The notes: generated by a model from the sequence alone, not told the origin. Counted from the first letter of the stretch, positions 1 through 10,465 are shown. The stretch is DNA of 64,000 nt from Methyloversatilis thermotolerans (GCF_000372885.1 NZ_KB889967.1:62001-126000); one strand, 5' to 3'. Made by a program: numbers and translations.

Positions 1-3000
1 CGCTATCTGCGCGTGCCGGTCGACCTGCCCTGGCAGATATCGGAAAGGGTGATCGATGGCCGTGTGATCCGGCAGGTGTCCATGGACGGCCAGCCGCATG
101 TGCTGCTGGGACGGGATATCCCGGGTCATCCCTTCGCGGCCTGGGTCATGGTGCCGCTGGACGGGGCGGCGGGTCTGTGGCTGCGCCATCTTGCCGGCGG
201 TTCCACCGTGCTCATGGCCGGTCTGCTGCTGCTGTCCTTCTTCGCGCGCAGGGAGCAGCAGGGACTGGAGGCCGACCGCAGCCAGCGCGAACTGAAGGAA
301 CTGACCGACACCTTGCCGATGACGGTTTTCCGCTACCACGTACCGAAGGACGCTCCTCCGCGCTTCGTCTATCTGGGGCGCGGCGTCGACGCCATTTTCG
401 GGGTGGCGGCGGAACAGTTGCAGGACGATGCGCAACTGCCCTGGCGCATGACCGGTCTGGATGATCATGAACCGCCGGTCGGTTTCCGCGAAGTCCAGTT
501 CAAGGTGGATGGCATGGTGCGCTGGCTGCGGGTGGACAGTGCACCCAGTCCGGATGGCGCCGGCGGTGTGCTGTACAGCGGCTACTGGCTGGACATCACC
601 ACGCGCAAGCTCAACGATGCGAAGTTCCGCGCCGTGTTCGAGAACTCATTCGACAGCTATGTGTTCTTCAGCGGCGACGAAGGCATGGTCGACTGCAATG
701 CGGTCACGCTGGACATGTTCGGCGTGACTTCGCTGCAGACGCTGCTCGGCCGTGAACCCTGGATGCCGCCCATGTCTCCCGAGCGACAGGCGGACGGCGC
801 CGACAGTCTGGCCGAGGGGCAGCGCCTGCTGGCGCTTTCGCGCGAATCCGGCCGGCCGCAGTCGCGCGAATGGCAGTTCCTGAAGGGCGACGGCCAACCC
901 TTCACGGTGGATCTCACGGTCATTCCCATCCTGCAGGGCACGCGCCAGTTGTACTGTCTGGTGGCGCACGACGTGACGCTGAAGAAACAGGCGGAAGAGG
1001 CGATGGTGAAGGCGCGCGACGCGGCGGAAATGGCGGCGCACATGAAGTCCACCTTCCTTGCCAACATGTCGCATGAAATCCGCACGCCGATGAATGCCAT
1101 TCTGGGCATGACGCATCTGGCGCTGCGCGACGAAATGCCTCCGCGCCAGCGCAATTACGTGGAGAAGGCCCACCGTGCCGCGCGCGGCCTGCTGGCCATC
1201 CTGAACGACATCCTCGACCTGTCCAAGATCGAATCCGGCAAGCTGGATATCGAACACATCGATTTCCGGCTCGACAGCGTGATCGACCACATGGTCGACG
1301 TGATAGGGGTCAAGGCGGAGGAGAAGAACCTCGAACTGCTGTTCAGCGCCGAGCCCGACATCCCGACCGCTCTGGTCGGCGATCCCGGCCGCCTCGGCCA
1401 GGTGCTGATCAATCTGTGCGGCAATGCCATCAAGTTCACCGAGCGCGGCGAGGTGACCGTCGGCGTGCGGGCGCTCGCGGTCGACGAGCACGGCGTCGAA
1501 CTGCAGTTTTCGGTCAGCGATTCCGGCATCGGCATGGACGAGGCGCAGGTCGCCCGCCTGTTCAAGCCCTTCGTGCAGGCCGACAGTTCGATTACCCGCC
1601 GCTACGGAGGCACCGGCCTGGGGCTGACCATTTCAAGACAACTGGTCGAACTGATGGGCGGGCGCATCTGGGTGGACAGCGACCCCGGCAAGGGCTCGAC
1701 CTTCAACTTCACCGCGCGCTTCGGTCGTCAGCTTGGCGCGGATGCGCAGGCACGTTCCGTATCCAGCGATCTGTCCGGTTCGCGCGTGCTGGTGGTGGAC
1801 GACCATGTCGGCGCGCGCGATGTGCTGGCTGCGCTGTGTCGTGGCCTGGGGCTGGCAGTGGACGCGGTGCCCGGCGGCGAGCAGGCGCTCGAAGCGCTCG
1901 CCCGCGACACCGGCGCCTACGGACTCATGCTGGTGGACTGGAAGATGCCGGGCATGGATGGCGTGCAGCTTGCCGACGAGGTGCGACGTCGCTGGCCCGG
2001 ACGCAGCCTGCGCCTGATTCTCGTGACCGCGCTCGGCCGCGACGACGTCGCGACGCAATCGGCCGGGCGCAACTTCGAAGCGGTGCTGCACAAGCCGGTC
2101 ACGCCGTCATCGCTGCTCGATGCGGTGTCCCAGGCATATGGCCGCAGGCATGCCCCGGCGCTGGAAAGTGCCGACAGCGAGGCGCTCGACGATTGCATGG
2201 CCTCACTGTCCGGTGCCCGCCTTCTGCTGGTCGAGGACAATGAACTGAACCAGGAACTGGCATGCGATCTGCTCGAGCGGGCCGGCATCGACGTGGTGGT
2301 GGCCGGCGATGGTCGGCAGGCGCTGGCGGTGCTGGCGACCGATACCCGTTTCGACGCGGTGCTGATGGACTGCCAGATGCCGGAGATGGATGGCTACACC
2401 GCCACCCGCGAGCTGCGCAAGCGACCCGGACTGACAGCGCTGCCGGTGATCGCCATGACGGCCAGCGTGCTCGAAGCCGATCGGGCGCGCATGACCGATG
2501 CCGGGATGAACGACTGCATTCCCAAGCCGCTCGACATTCCGCAGATGTTCGCCACGCTGGCCCGGTGGGTGCGGCCGCATTTCGGGGGCGAGGCGTCCGC
2601 TCGGCAGACAATCGACCACGACGAGTCGGTGCCGGCGCTGCCCGGGCTGGATGTCGCGGTGGGCATGGCGCACTGCATGGGCAAGCCCCAGCTCTATCGC
2701 CGGCTGCTGCGAGGATTCGTCCGCGGACAGGCGGACTTCATCATCCAGTTCACGGAAGCCATGGCGGCAGGCGAGCGTGAAACCGCCCGGCGTCTCGCGC
2801 ACACGCTGCGCGGGCTGACCGGCACACTGGGCGCACAGCCACTGCACGAGCTGGCTTCCGAGCTTGAAACGAGGATCGCGGATAACGCGTCCGCCGAGGT
2901 CGTGACCGGCTTGCTTGCCCGGGTCGGCGATCTGCTTCAGCCCCTGATGGACACGCTGCGCGGCCATCCCTGGCTGCGCGAGGAGGCGATATCGCACAGT

Positions 3001-3237
3001 GACGAGCGGCTGCCCGATTCCGGCAAGTTGCGCGCGCCGCTGCGTTCGCTCGAACAACTGATTGCCGACTGCGACGCCGACGCACGCGTCCAGGCGGAAG
3101 ATCTGCTCAAGGTCATGGCGGGCTCGTCGCTGGAAAGTCTCGCCGAAGCGCTGTGCGATGCCCTGCGTACCTATGATTTCGAGCGTGCGGCGGACAAGCT
3201 CGGCGCACTTCGCGCGCGTGTCGGGGTCGAAGCGTGA
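1..3237 (+). CDS. Hybrid sensor histidine kinase with two receiver domains and Hpt (5' partial)
   Basis: Membrane-bound multistep phosphorelay kinase. The frame is open from base 1, so the true start lies upstream; residue numbers here count from the GTG at 13. A short extracytoplasmic remnant is followed by a membrane segment near residues 60-78, then two PAS-like regions (about 95-200 and 205-330). The HisKA H-box [14 protein letters not shown] places the phosphohistidine near residue 354. An HATPase_c domain with the GTGLGL box follows (about 455-570). Two receiver domains have phosphoacceptor aspartates near 642 (LVDWKMPG) and 786 ([11 protein letters not shown]). A C-terminal Hpt domain has its histidine near 930 ([12 protein letters not shown]). 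The complete His-Asp-His-Asp set suits a BarA/TorS-like relay. The HD-GYP response regulator about 100 bp downstream on the same strand is the obvious partner. The signal sensed is unknown. Confidence 0.93.
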   Translation, partial: RYLRVPVDLPWQISERVIDGRVIRQVSMDGQPHVLLGRDIPGHPFAAWVMVPLDGAAGLWLRHLAGGSTVLMAGLLLLSFFARREQQGLEADRSQRELKELTDTLPMTVFRYHVPKDAPPRFVYLGRGVDAIFGVAAEQLQDDAQLPWRMTGLDDHEPPVGFREVQFKVDGMVRWLRVDSAPSPDGAGGVLYSGYWLDITTRKLNDAKFRAVFENSFDSYVFFSGDEGMVDCNAVTLDMFGVTSLQTLLGREPWMPPMSPERQADGADSLAEGQRLLALSRESGRPQSREWQFLKGDGQPFTVDLTVIPILQGTRQLYCLVAHDVTLKKQAEEAMVKARDAAEMAAHMKSTFLANMSHEIRTPMNAILGMTHLALRDEMPPRQRNYVEKAHRAARGLLAILNDILDLSKIESGKLDIEHIDFRLDSVIDHMVDVIGVKAEEKNLELLFSAEPDIPTALVGDPGRLGQVLINLCGNAIKFTERGEVTVGVRALAVDEHGVELQFSVSDSGIGMDEAQVARLFKPFVQADSSITRRYGGTGLGLTISRQLVELMGGRIWVDSDPGKGSTFNFTARFGRQLGADAQARSVSSDLSGSRVLVVDDHVGARDVLAALCRGLGLAVDAVPGGEQALEALARDTGAYGLMLVDWKMPGMDGVQLADEVRRRWPGRSLRLILVTALGRDDVATQSAGRNFEAVLHKPVTPSSLLDAVSQAYGRRHAPALESADSEALDDCMASLSGARLLLVEDNELNQELACDLLERAGIDVVVAGDGRQALAVLATDTRFDAVLMDCQMPEMDGYTATRELRKRPGLTALPVIAMTASVLEADRARMTDAGMNDCIPKPLDIPQMFATLARWVRPHFGGEASARQTIDHDESVPALPGLDVAVGMAHCMGKPQLYRRLLRGFVRGQADFIIQFTEAMAAGERETARRLAHTLRGLTGTLGAQPLHELASELETRIADNASAEVVTGLLARVGDLLQPLMDTLRGHPWLREEAISHSDERLPDSGKLRAPLRSLEQLIADCDADARVQAEDLLKVMAGSSLESLAEALCDALRTYDFERAADKLGALRARVGVEA

Positions 3238-3335
3238 GGGAAAGACGGCGACAGTGCGACCGAGGTTGATATGATCGGTGGGTGACCCGACGCATGTCGG
3301 CGCACATGCGGCAATCGATCGACAAGGAGAGCAGG

Positions 3336-4424
3336 GTGACTGCAACGCAGGCTGGAGCGACACGACCCCCGAAACAGACCGTGCTGGTCGCCGACGACAC
3401 GCCGGAGAACATCGATCTGCTGGGCGGCGTGCTGCGCGACCATTACCGCGTCAAGGTGGCCACCACCGGCGAGCGGGCGCTCTCCATCATCAATTCCGAT
3501 GACCCGCCCGATCTCGTGCTGCTGGACATCATGATGCCCGGCATGAATGGCTACGAGGTCTGCCGCAAGATCAAGGCCAACCCCGACCGCTGCGGCATTC
3601 CGGTCATCTTCGTCACGGCGATGACTTCGATCGAGGATGAACGCAAGGGGCTGGAGGTGGGCGCGGTCGACTACATCACCAAACCCATCAGCCCGCCCAT
3701 CGTGTCGGCACGGGTGCGCACCCATCTTGCGCTGTACGACCAGACGCGCGAACTGGAACGGCGCGTGGCCGAGCGCACCGCGGAACTGCTCGTGTCGCGT
3801 CAGCAGATCATCCGGCGCCTCGGCGTCGCGGCGGAATTCCGCGACTACGAAACCGGCAACCACATCATCCGCATGAGCTACTACTCGCGCCTGATCGGCG
3901 CGGCGGCCGGTCTGGGTGAAGCTTCGCTCGACCTGCTGTTCCAGGCGTCGTCCATGCACGACGTGGGCAAGATAGGCGTACCGGATTCCATCCTGCGCAA
4001 GCCCGGCGCACTGGATGCCGACGAATGGGCGGTCATGAAGAGGCATCCGCAGATCGGTGCCGAAATCATCGGCGAGCACGACGACCCGCTGCTCGAATCC
4101 GCGCGCATCATCGCGCTCACCCATCACGAGCGATTCGACGGCACAGGCTACCCGGCGGGGCTGCGCGGCCACGACATCCCGGTGTTCGGTCGCATCGTCG
4201 CCATCGCCGACGTGTTCGATGCCCTGATGAATGCGCGTCCGTACAAACCGGCGATTCCGCTGGAAGAGACGGTGAAGATCATGGATCAGAGCACCGGCAC
4301 GCATTTCGATCCGGACCTGATGGCGGCTTTCCACCGCGTGCTGGACGATCTCGCCCGCATCAATGCCACCTATTCCGACGAACACGGGCGCATGACCGAT
4401 GCCGACTTGCCGGCCGGGTCCTGA
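3336..4424 (+). CDS. Response regulator with HD-GYP domain (probable c-di-GMP phosphodiesterase)
   Basis: Two-domain response regulator of about 362 residues. The N-terminal receiver has its phosphoacceptor in VLLDIMMPGMNG (about D64). A short coiled linker (RELERRVAERTAELL) leads to an HD-GYP domain with the HD pair in MHDVGKIGVP (about 208-209) and the signature HHERFDGTGYPAGL. HD-GYP proteins hydrolyse c-di-GMP, and the metal-binding histidines visible here are intact, so activity is expected. I chose the GTG at 3336 because AAGGAG sits at 3324-3329, six bases before it; the in-frame starts at 3282, 3294 and 3306 have no comparable ribosome binding site. It follows the hybrid kinase on the same strand and is likely phosphorylated by it, linking that sensor to second-messenger turnover. 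It converges with lptA. Confidence 0.92.
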   Translation: MTATQAGATRPPKQTVLVADDTPENIDLLGGVLRDHYRVKVATTGERALSIINSDDPPDLVLLDIMMPGMNGYEVCRKIKANPDRCGIPVIFVTAMTSIEDERKGLEVGAVDYITKPISPPIVSARVRTHLALYDQTRELERRVAERTAELLVSRQQIIRRLGVAAEFRDYETGNHIIRMSYYSRLIGAAAGLGEASLDLLFQASSMHDVGKIGVPDSILRKPGALDADEWAVMKRHPQIGAEIIGEHDDPLLESARIIALTHHERFDGTGYPAGLRGHDIPVFGRIVAIADVFDALMNARPYKPAIPLEETVKIMDQSTGTHFDPDLMAAFHRVLDDLARINATYSDEHGRMTDADLPAGS

Positions 4425-4642
4425 CTGGCCGGCGCGTGCAGGTACCGCGCGCGATGCGGTCGCGATGACGCCGCGGGTCGGGAGCGGTCCGGGTGCTTTC
4501 GCGCGCGGCGCGCACGCAGGCAGGGGGCCACGGAAGCCGGCTTGACCGCGACGCGCCGGGCAACGAAACCTGCGGCCTCCGCCCCATCGGCCGCACGGCC
4601 GCGCCCGCCCCGAGCGCACGTCTTTGGAAGGGACGACCGACC

Positions 4643-5218
4643 TTACTGCTTCGGCGCGGCGGGCTGGGCGGGTTGCGCCTCGGCGCCGGATTTGGGCTGG
4701 ATGATGGCGCGCACGCGCTTGGACTGGTCGCCGGCCGACGGCACGGTTCGCGCATCGGACGAATTGGTGACCGTGTAGTTCTCGCTGATCGAGTTGTACT
4801 CGATGTACTGACCGCGCACCTCGTCGCCACCGCTTTTCACGTAGGCACGGACGAAGAACTTGGTGATTTCGGTGCGCGCATCGTGCTCGATACGCTCGGC
4901 TTCGCCTTCCATCCACTCGTCGCGACCGTCGCGCTTCTGGCGGAAGCGTGCCAGACCGTCCTGGCCGCCTGTGGCGACGCCTTTCTGGTAGCCGCTGGCA
5001 TCCTGGGTCACCACTACCTTGTTGGCCTTGATCGTGAGCGTGCCCTGGGTAAACACCACATTGCCCTCGAAAATGTGGGTACGGGTGCGGTCATCCACGG
5101 TCACCTTGTCGGCTTCCAGATTGACCGGCTTGTCGCGATCGGCGCGTTCGGCGTGCGCGGGCAGGGAAGCAAGTAGAGCCAGCGCGATCAGGCTGGCGTG
5201 TGCGGAGCGCTTCATCAT
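4643..5218 (-). CDS. lptA: Lipopolysaccharide transport periplasmic protein LptA
   Basis: Periplasmic bridge protein that carries LPS from LptC to the LptDE translocon at the outer membrane. It is 191 residues with a clear signal peptide (MMKRSAHASLIALALLASLPAHA). The OstA-type beta-jellyroll repeats are recognisable (PVNLEADKVTVDDRTRTHIFEGNVVFTQG and the following strands). The C-terminus is a low-complexity Ala/Pro/Gln tail. The start overlaps the lptC stop by four bases (ATGA), so translation is coupled. In most betaproteobacteria lptB and rpoN follow directly; here the minus-strand run ends with lptA and the next gene is convergent, so the operon is broken at this point. Confidence 0.93.
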   Translation of the reverse strand: MMKRSAHASLIALALLASLPAHAERADRDKPVNLEADKVTVDDRTRTHIFEGNVVFTQGTLTIKANKVVVTQDASGYQKGVATGGQDGLARFRQKRDGRDEWMEGEAERIEHDARTEITKFFVRAYVKSGGDEVRGQYIEYNSISENYTVTNSSDARTVPSAGDQSKRVRAIIQPKSGAEAQPAQPAAPKQ

Positions 5219-5796
5219 GGGCGGCGACTTCTTTCTATGGTTGCTTTGACGCGCGACTGCAATACGTACTCCTGCTTCACATTGTCGACGAACATGCCGA
5301 CCCCGTTCGCGACCGATCTGCCCTGGGTGAGGCGGACCGGCTGATCTGTGCGTGCGGTTTCTTCATTCGGATACACGTAGAGCAATTGCGTCCTGAGCGT
5401 CATTTCCGGCTTGGCCGGCGTGGCATCGCGTATCAGATAGACATTGTCGCGCAGGATGGCTTCCTCGCCATCCTTGGTGAGCAGCGCGGTCTGCGAGCTG
5501 ATGCGCGTGGGGCCGGTGCTGCCCTCGAAGGTGATCAGCGGCGAATCGAGCTCGGTGGTGTCGTCGTCGGGATAGTGCCGCATCTGCACGGCGACCAGTG
5601 TGTGCTGCACCTTGCCGTTCTCGTCGAAGCGGCGGATGGTGAAGTTGTCCACGATGGAATCCGGATCGTGCCGCAGCTTGCCGGTGGCCTGGGGCGTGTC
5701 GACACGGGTGGTCTGCTCCAGCCACATGGTGAGCCCGGCCAGCAGGATGAGGATGAGCAGGGGCAGGGCCTTCTGCACGTGGCGCTGCAGGTTCAA
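5215..5796 (-). CDS. lptC: LPS export inner-membrane protein LptC
   Basis: Bitopic inner-membrane protein that receives LPS from LptB2FG and passes it to LptA. It has one N-terminal membrane anchor (ALPLLILILLAGLTMWLEQ) and a periplasmic LptC domain of the usual size (193 residues in all). The start proposed is the TTG at 5796, which overlaps the kdsC stop as TTGA. A GTG six codons later (MQKALPLLILIL) is a plausible alternative, and neither has a strong ribosome binding site. The frame runs open upstream through kdsC, but that part is shadow coding. The gene lies in the kdsD-kdsC-lptC-lptA operon and overlaps both neighbours by four bases. Confidence 0.9.
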   Translation of the reverse strand: MNLQRHVQKALPLLILILLAGLTMWLEQTTRVDTPQATGKLRHDPDSIVDNFTIRRFDENGKVQHTLVAVQMRHYPDDDTTELDSPLITFEGSTGPTRISSQTALLTKDGEEAILRDNVYLIRDATPAKPEMTLRTQLLYVYPNEETARTDQPVRLTQGRSVANGVGMFVDNVKQEYVLQSRVKATIERSRRP

Positions 5797-6320
5797 TGCA
5801 GGCAGTCCCGCAGCAGCGCGTCGAGCGCATCGCGCGCATCGAGCAGGTACTCGCACACCTCGCGCACCGCGCCGCGCCCGCCCGCCGCTTCGGCGATCCA
5901 CGCCACATGCTGGCGCACGAAGAAGTGCGCATTGGCGGGCGCCGCGGAAAATCCGCAGGCGCGCAGCACCGGCAGATCGACGATGTCGTCGCCCATATAG
6001 CCGCACTCGCTCATGTCGATGCCGCGCGCGGCGGCCAGTTCGCGCATCGCTTCGCGCTTGTTCTCGACGCCGAGCAGCGCGGTGGTGATGCCGAGATTGG
6101 CGGCGCGCAGCTTGACCGCCGCCGACGACCGTCCGGAAATGATCACCACCTCCACGCCGGCCCCGGCCAGCATCTTCAGGCCGTGTCCGTCCAGCGTGTT
6201 GAAACCCTTCAGGCTGTCGCCATCCGGTCCGAACCAGATGGTGCCGTCGGTCATCACGCCGTCGACATCGAAGCCCATCAGCTTCACCCTGCGGGCGGCA
6301 TCGCGTAGCGGATCGCTCAT
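5793..6320 (-). CDS. kdsC: 3-deoxy-D-manno-octulosonate-8-phosphate phosphatase KdsC
   Basis: HAD-superfamily phosphatase that converts KDO-8-phosphate to KDO and inorganic phosphate in the cytoplasm, supplying the core sugar of LPS. It is 175 residues, the usual family length, with no cap domain. The catalytic motif I is GFDVDGVMTDG near residues 16-26; motif II (IISGRSS) and the late metal-binding GYMGDDIVDLP are visible. It is coupled to kdsD upstream by a four-base ATGA overlap and to lptC downstream by a TTGA overlap, so the whole segment is probably one mRNA. Confidence 0.95.
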   Translation of the reverse strand: MSDPLRDAARRVKLMGFDVDGVMTDGTIWFGPDGDSLKGFNTLDGHGLKMLAGAGVEVVIISGRSSAAVKLRAANLGITTALLGVENKREAMRELAAARGIDMSECGYMGDDIVDLPVLRACGFSAAPANAHFFVRQHVAWIAEAAGGRGAVREVCEYLLDARDALDALLRDCLH

Positions 6321-7339
6321 ATCACCTTGGCCTGCATCAGGTCGTGCATGGTCAGCGCGCCGACCAGTTCGCCGTTGTCGCCGGTCACCAGCAACTGGCT
6401 GATGCGCCGTGTTTCCATCAGATCGGCCGCTTCGGCCGCCAGTCTTCCGGCTTGTATCGTGCGCGGGTTGCGCGTCATGAGGTCGGCCACCGCAACCGCG
6501 CGCACATCGCCCAGCCTGTCGATCGCGCGGCGCAGATCGCCGTCGGTGAACATGCCGGCCACGCCGCCGGCGGCATCCAGTACCACGGTCATGCCCATGC
6601 CGCCGCGCGTGATCTGCAGCAGCGCATCGGTCACGCTGGCGGCGAGCGGCACCGTCGGCACCGCATCGCGCGTGCGCATCACGTCGCGCACATGAGTGAG
6701 CAGGCGACGGCCGAGTGCGCCGCCCGGGTGGCTGCGCGCGAAATCCTCCTCGCGGAAACCGCGTGCTTCGAGCAGCGCCACCGCCAGCGCGTCGCCCAGC
6801 GCGAGCGCGCAGGTGGTGCTGGCGGTGGGCGCCAGATTGAGCGGGCAGGCCTCGACCTCGACGCCGGCGTCCAGGTGGACGTCGGCGAGGCTGGCCAGCG
6901 TCGAGGCCGGCTTGCCGGTCATCGCGATGGTGCGTCCGCCCTGGCGCTTGACCAGAGGTACCACCGCCAGCAGCTCGGCGGTTTCGCCCGAATTCGACAG
7001 CGCGATCAGTACGTCGTCGCGATGGATCATGCCCAGATCGCCGTGCAGTGCCTCCGCCGCATGGACAAAATAGGCGGGCGTACCGGTGCTGGCCATGGTG
7101 GCGGCGATCTTGCGCGCCACGTGGCCGGACTTGCCCAGACCGCTCACGATGACGCGGCCACGGCTTTCCAGGATGAGCCTGACCGCCTGCGCGAATTGTT
7201 CGCCCAGGCGGGCGGACATTGCGTCGAGCGCGCGCGCCTCGACCTCGAGCACGCGGCGGGCGCAGCTCAGGATGTCCTCGGAACGGGGTGCAACGGCTTG
7301 TGTCATGTGCGGGGCAGGTCGGAGGAGGGCGTCAGTCAT
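6317..7339 (-). CDS. kdsD: D-arabinose-5-phosphate isomerase KdsD
   Basis: Interconverts ribulose-5-phosphate and arabinose-5-phosphate, the first committed step to KDO. The 340-residue protein has a SIS sugar-isomerase domain (about 45-185, with SGLGKSGHVARKIAATMASTG and SNSGETAEL) followed by two CBS domains (about 210-265 and 275-335). This is the canonical KdsD/GutQ architecture. The first ATG gives a slightly long N-terminus; the ATG eleven codons later (MTQAVAPRSED) is an alternative. It is the first gene of the kdsD-kdsC-lptC-lptA operon and is divergent from the CPA2 antiporter, with about 105 bp between them for both promoters. Confidence 0.94.
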   Translation of the reverse strand: MTDALLRPAPHMTQAVAPRSEDILSCARRVLEVEARALDAMSARLGEQFAQAVRLILESRGRVIVSGLGKSGHVARKIAATMASTGTPAYFVHAAEALHGDLGMIHRDDVLIALSNSGETAELLAVVPLVKRQGGRTIAMTGKPASTLASLADVHLDAGVEVEACPLNLAPTASTTCALALGDALAVALLEARGFREEDFARSHPGGALGRRLLTHVRDVMRTRDAVPTVPLAASVTDALLQITRGGMGMTVVLDAAGGVAGMFTDGDLRRAIDRLGDVRAVAVADLMTRNPRTIQAGRLAAEAADLMETRRISQLLVTGDNGELVGALTMHDLMQAKVI

Positions 7340-7444
7340 ACGTAATACCCACTGGCTGACGATCGGTTATGATCGGCGCGGATTATAACAACCTGCTCCG
7401 ACAGGCGGCCGCCCGCCCCCGGCGCGGCCGAGAACGCTGCCTCC

Positions 7445-9415
7445 ATGTCTGCCCTCGAGCTGGTCCTTCTGCTGCTCACCGCCTCCGTGCTGGTGGTCGG
7501 CCTGTTCCGCAGCATCGGACTGCCGCCGATACTGGGTTATCTGCTGGTGGGCGCGCTCGCCGGTCCGCATGCGCTGGCCTTCATACCGGATACCCAGGAA
7601 GCCCGCAATTTCGCCGAATACGGCATCGTTTTCCTGATGTTCTCGATCGGGCTCGAGTTCTCGCTGCCCAAGCTGTTCTCGATGAAGCGGCTGGTGTTCG
7701 GCCTGGGCGCGGCCCAGGTCGGCTTTACCGTGCTCGGCGTGATGGCGTTCGCCTGGCTGTTCGGCCTTGGCTTCAAGGGCGCCATCGCGGTCGGCGGCGC
7801 CCTCGCCATGTCTTCCACCGCGGTACTGATCAAACTGCTGGTCGAGCGGCTGGAACTGGATTCCACCCACGGCCGGCAGGTGGTCGGCGTGCTGCTGTTC
7901 CAGGATCTGGCGGTCGTGCCCTTCCTCGTGGTCATCCCGGTACTGGCGCTGGGCGCAGAGGAAAGCATGGAAGCGCTCGCGCTGGCGGGCGTCAAGGCGG
8001 CGGTCGCGCTCACACTCATCCTGTTCCTCGGTCCGCGCCTGATGCAGCGCTGGTTCCACGTGGTGGCCATGCGCAAGTCGCCCGAGCTGTTCATGCTCAA
8101 TGTGCTGCTGGTGACGCTGGGCATGGCGTTCGCGACCGAACTGGCCGGCCTGTCGCTGGCGCTGGGCGCCTTCCTGGCCGGCATGCTCATTTCCGAAACC
8201 CAGTACCGCTATCAGGTGGAGGACGACATCAAGCCCTTCCGCGACGTGCTGCTGGGGCTGTTCTTCGTCACCATAGGCATGCGGCTGAATCTGGCGCTGG
8301 TGCTGTCCGAACTGTTCTTCGTGCTGCTGACGGTGCTGCTCATCCTGATCGGCAAGTTCGTGGTGGCCGCCGCCGCCTCGCGCGCCTTCGGATCGTCACC
8401 CGGCAATGCGCTGCGCGTCGGACTCTGGCTGTGCGCCGGCGGTGAATTCGGCTTCGTGCTGATTTCGCTGGCCGATTCCGCCAACCTGATTCCGGACCGC
8501 ATCCTGCAGATCGTGCTGGCCTCGCTGCTGCTCACGCTGCTCATCGCGCCGCTGATCGCCCACTACGCCGACCGCATCGTGCTGCGGCTGGTGCCGTCCG
8601 AGTGGCTGCTGCGCTCGATGCAGCTCACCTCCATCGCTGCCCAGTCGCTCGCCACCGACAGCCACGCCATCGTCTGCGGCTACGGTCGCAACGGCCAGTA
8701 TCTGGGGCGCTTCCTGGAAAACGAAGGCATTTCATTCATTGCGCTCGACCTGGATCCGGAACGGGTGCGCGAGGCGGCGGCGGCCGGCGAGACCGTGGTG
8801 TTCGGCGATGCCGGCAAGCGCGAAACGCTGGTCGCCGCCGGCATCGCGCGCGCGTCCATCATCGTGGTCACCTTCGTCGATACCGATGCCGCGATGCGGG
8901 TGATCCACCTGGCGCACGAACTGCGCTCGGACGTGCCGGTGGTGGTGCGCACCTTCGATGAACGCGACTACGACAAGCTGGCCGCCGCCGGGGCGACCGA
9001 AGTCGTGCCGGAATCGCTCGAGTCCTCGCTCATGCTGGCCACCCATGCGCTGGTATTGCTCGGCGTGCCGCTGGCGCGCGTGCTCAAGCGCATACGCCAG
9101 TTGCGCGGCGACCGCTACCACCTGCTGCGCGGCCTGTACCGCGGCGCCGATCAGCTCGCCGACGAGGCGGCCGGCGAAGTGCAGTTCACGCGGCTGCACT
9201 CGGTGCCGCTTGCGCCCGGCGCATGGGCCATCGGCCACCGGCTGGAGGAGTTCCACTTCGAAGAGGATCGTGTTCAGGTGAGCGCCATCCGCCGGCGCGG
9301 CATCCGTGCGCTGGAACCCAGTTCCGAACTGGTGCTGGAAAGCGGCGACGTGGTGGTGCTGCTGGGCGAGCCGGCGGAACTGACGCGCGCCGAGGCGCGA
9401 TTGCTGAAGGGCTGA
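7445..9415 (+). CDS. Monovalent cation:proton antiporter-2 (CPA2) family protein with RCK domains (KefB/C-like)
   Basis: Inner-membrane antiporter of 656 residues. The first 380 or so residues are hydrophobic and form a Na/H-exchanger fold of about twelve helices (GLPPILGYLLVGALAGP; FSIGLEFSLPKLF). A TrkA-N nucleotide-binding (RCK) domain follows, beginning at HAIVCGYGRNGQYLGRFLE (about residue 415), and then a TrkA-C domain at the end (SAIRRRGIRALEPSSELVLESGDVVVLLG). The layout matches KefB/KefC and YbaL, which exchange K+ or Na+ for protons under nucleotide or glutathione control. The ion specificity cannot be told from sequence. It is divergently transcribed from kdsD. Confidence 0.92.
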   Translation: MSALELVLLLLTASVLVVGLFRSIGLPPILGYLLVGALAGPHALAFIPDTQEARNFAEYGIVFLMFSIGLEFSLPKLFSMKRLVFGLGAAQVGFTVLGVMAFAWLFGLGFKGAIAVGGALAMSSTAVLIKLLVERLELDSTHGRQVVGVLLFQDLAVVPFLVVIPVLALGAEESMEALALAGVKAAVALTLILFLGPRLMQRWFHVVAMRKSPELFMLNVLLVTLGMAFATELAGLSLALGAFLAGMLISETQYRYQVEDDIKPFRDVLLGLFFVTIGMRLNLALVLSELFFVLLTVLLILIGKFVVAAAASRAFGSSPGNALRVGLWLCAGGEFGFVLISLADSANLIPDRILQIVLASLLLTLLIAPLIAHYADRIVLRLVPSEWLLRSMQLTSIAAQSLATDSHAIVCGYGRNGQYLGRFLENEGISFIALDLDPERVREAAAAGETVVFGDAGKRETLVAAGIARASIIVVTFVDTDAAMRVIHLAHELRSDVPVVVRTFDERDYDKLAAAGATEVVPESLESSLMLATHALVLLGVPLARVLKRIRQLRGDRYHLLRGLYRGADQLADEAAGEVQFTRLHSVPLAPGAWAIGHRLEEFHFEEDRVQVSAIRRRGIRALEPSSELVLESGDVVVLLGEPAELTRAEARLLKG

Positions 9416-9494
9416 CGGCTCTGGTGGCCGGCGGCAGGCGCACGGGTCAAGCCGCGCTGCGCGCTACCCGGCTGATGTGCAGCCCGTCTGTGAA

Positions 9495-10190
9495 TCAGAA
9501 CCCCACGCAGATCGTGTAGCGCTCGTTGCCGTCCTCGGACGCGGCGTCCAGTGCCACCGCACGGCCGCTCGCGGCCGGCACGCCATTGCTGTCCAGCATC
9601 GCGCGCACCGTCCCGCTCTGGCTGAAACCATCGTCCATCGTGCTGTCGACCTGTCGCGCGAGCCGTGCGGTGATGCCGCTGGAACACAGGAAATAGGCAC
9701 CGGTCATCGCGCGCGCCTCCGGCCCGCTGCTGCCCGAGGGCAGTATCGGCGCCGTACTGCTGATGCCGATGATGCCGTTGTCGGCATTGCGCGGCGTATA
9801 CGCGGCATCGGTTTCGCTGGTCGGGCCGGTCAGCAGATTGGCCAGCCGCAGGTGCTGCCACACCAGCCGCGATTCGTCCTGCGCGCTGGTGGAGTTCCAC
9901 GCGCCGCCGATGCGGCCGTTGCCGCGCGCATCGCCCGCCGGTGCCGTGGCCTGGGTACCATTCACATGCTGGGCGGCCGACGGATCGTCGCCGGGCAGGA
10001 AGCGGAAGCGGTCCTGGTAGGCATAGATGGCGGTGGACATCGTGCGGAAGTCATTCACCAGGCTTTTCGCCTTGGCGCTGTTGATCAGTTCCTGCCCCTT
10101 CAGCACACCGCCGAGCAGGAGGCCGATGATGACCAGTACGATGGCAATCTCGACCAGGGTGAAACCACGCTTTGCAGTATTCATATCCAT
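9495..10190 (-). CDS. Orphan type IV pilin-like / pseudopilin protein
   Basis: Secreted or surface pilin-like protein with a class III prepilin signal. The short leader MDMNTAKRG is cleaved before FTLVEIAIVLVIIGLLLGGV, with Glu at mature position 5 as prepilin peptidase and methylation require. The mature protein is about 220 residues. The segment YAYQDRFRFLPGDDPSA is typical of MSHA-like and minor pilins in betaproteobacteria. I place the start at the ATG at 10190 (GGAGAG a few bases upstream); the ATG at 10184 is nearly as good. The frame extends further upstream but has no signal before this point. No other pilus or secretion gene is nearby, so it is an orphan. Confidence 0.85.
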   Translation of the reverse strand: MDMNTAKRGFTLVEIAIVLVIIGLLLGGVLKGQELINSAKAKSLVNDFRTMSTAIYAYQDRFRFLPGDDPSAAQHVNGTQATAPAGDARGNGRIGGAWNSTSAQDESRLVWQHLRLANLLTGPTSETDAAYTPRNADNGIIGISSTAPILPSGSSGPEARAMTGAYFLCSSGITARLARQVDSTMDDGFSQSGTVRAMLDSNGVPAASGRAVALDAASEDGNERYTICVGF

Positions 10191-10465
10191 GTCTCTCCAT
10201 GCCATGCGGATCTGCGTGCCGGATATCGGCGAGCGCAAAGTATGACATAGGTATCGGTGGTTGATGGCAAGGGCGCATGGCGTGTCGGCGAGCTTGTCGG
10301 CCTTGCCGATGCGCCGCCGGGATGACCGGCACGCGCACAGGCCGCGCCGGAAGCGGGCGCGCTGCCGCACGGACGTCCGCGCTGGCCGGCGCTGCACTGC
10401 CCGTGCGCTGGGGCATACTCGACCGCAGCGCGTCAGGATCCGGCGTGCAAGCGAGGGAGAAAACC

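Noticed and set aside
3171-4916. Long minus-strand frame opposite the HD-GYP gene
   Set aside because: Antisense shadow; the plus-strand gene has intact receiver and HD-GYP motifs.
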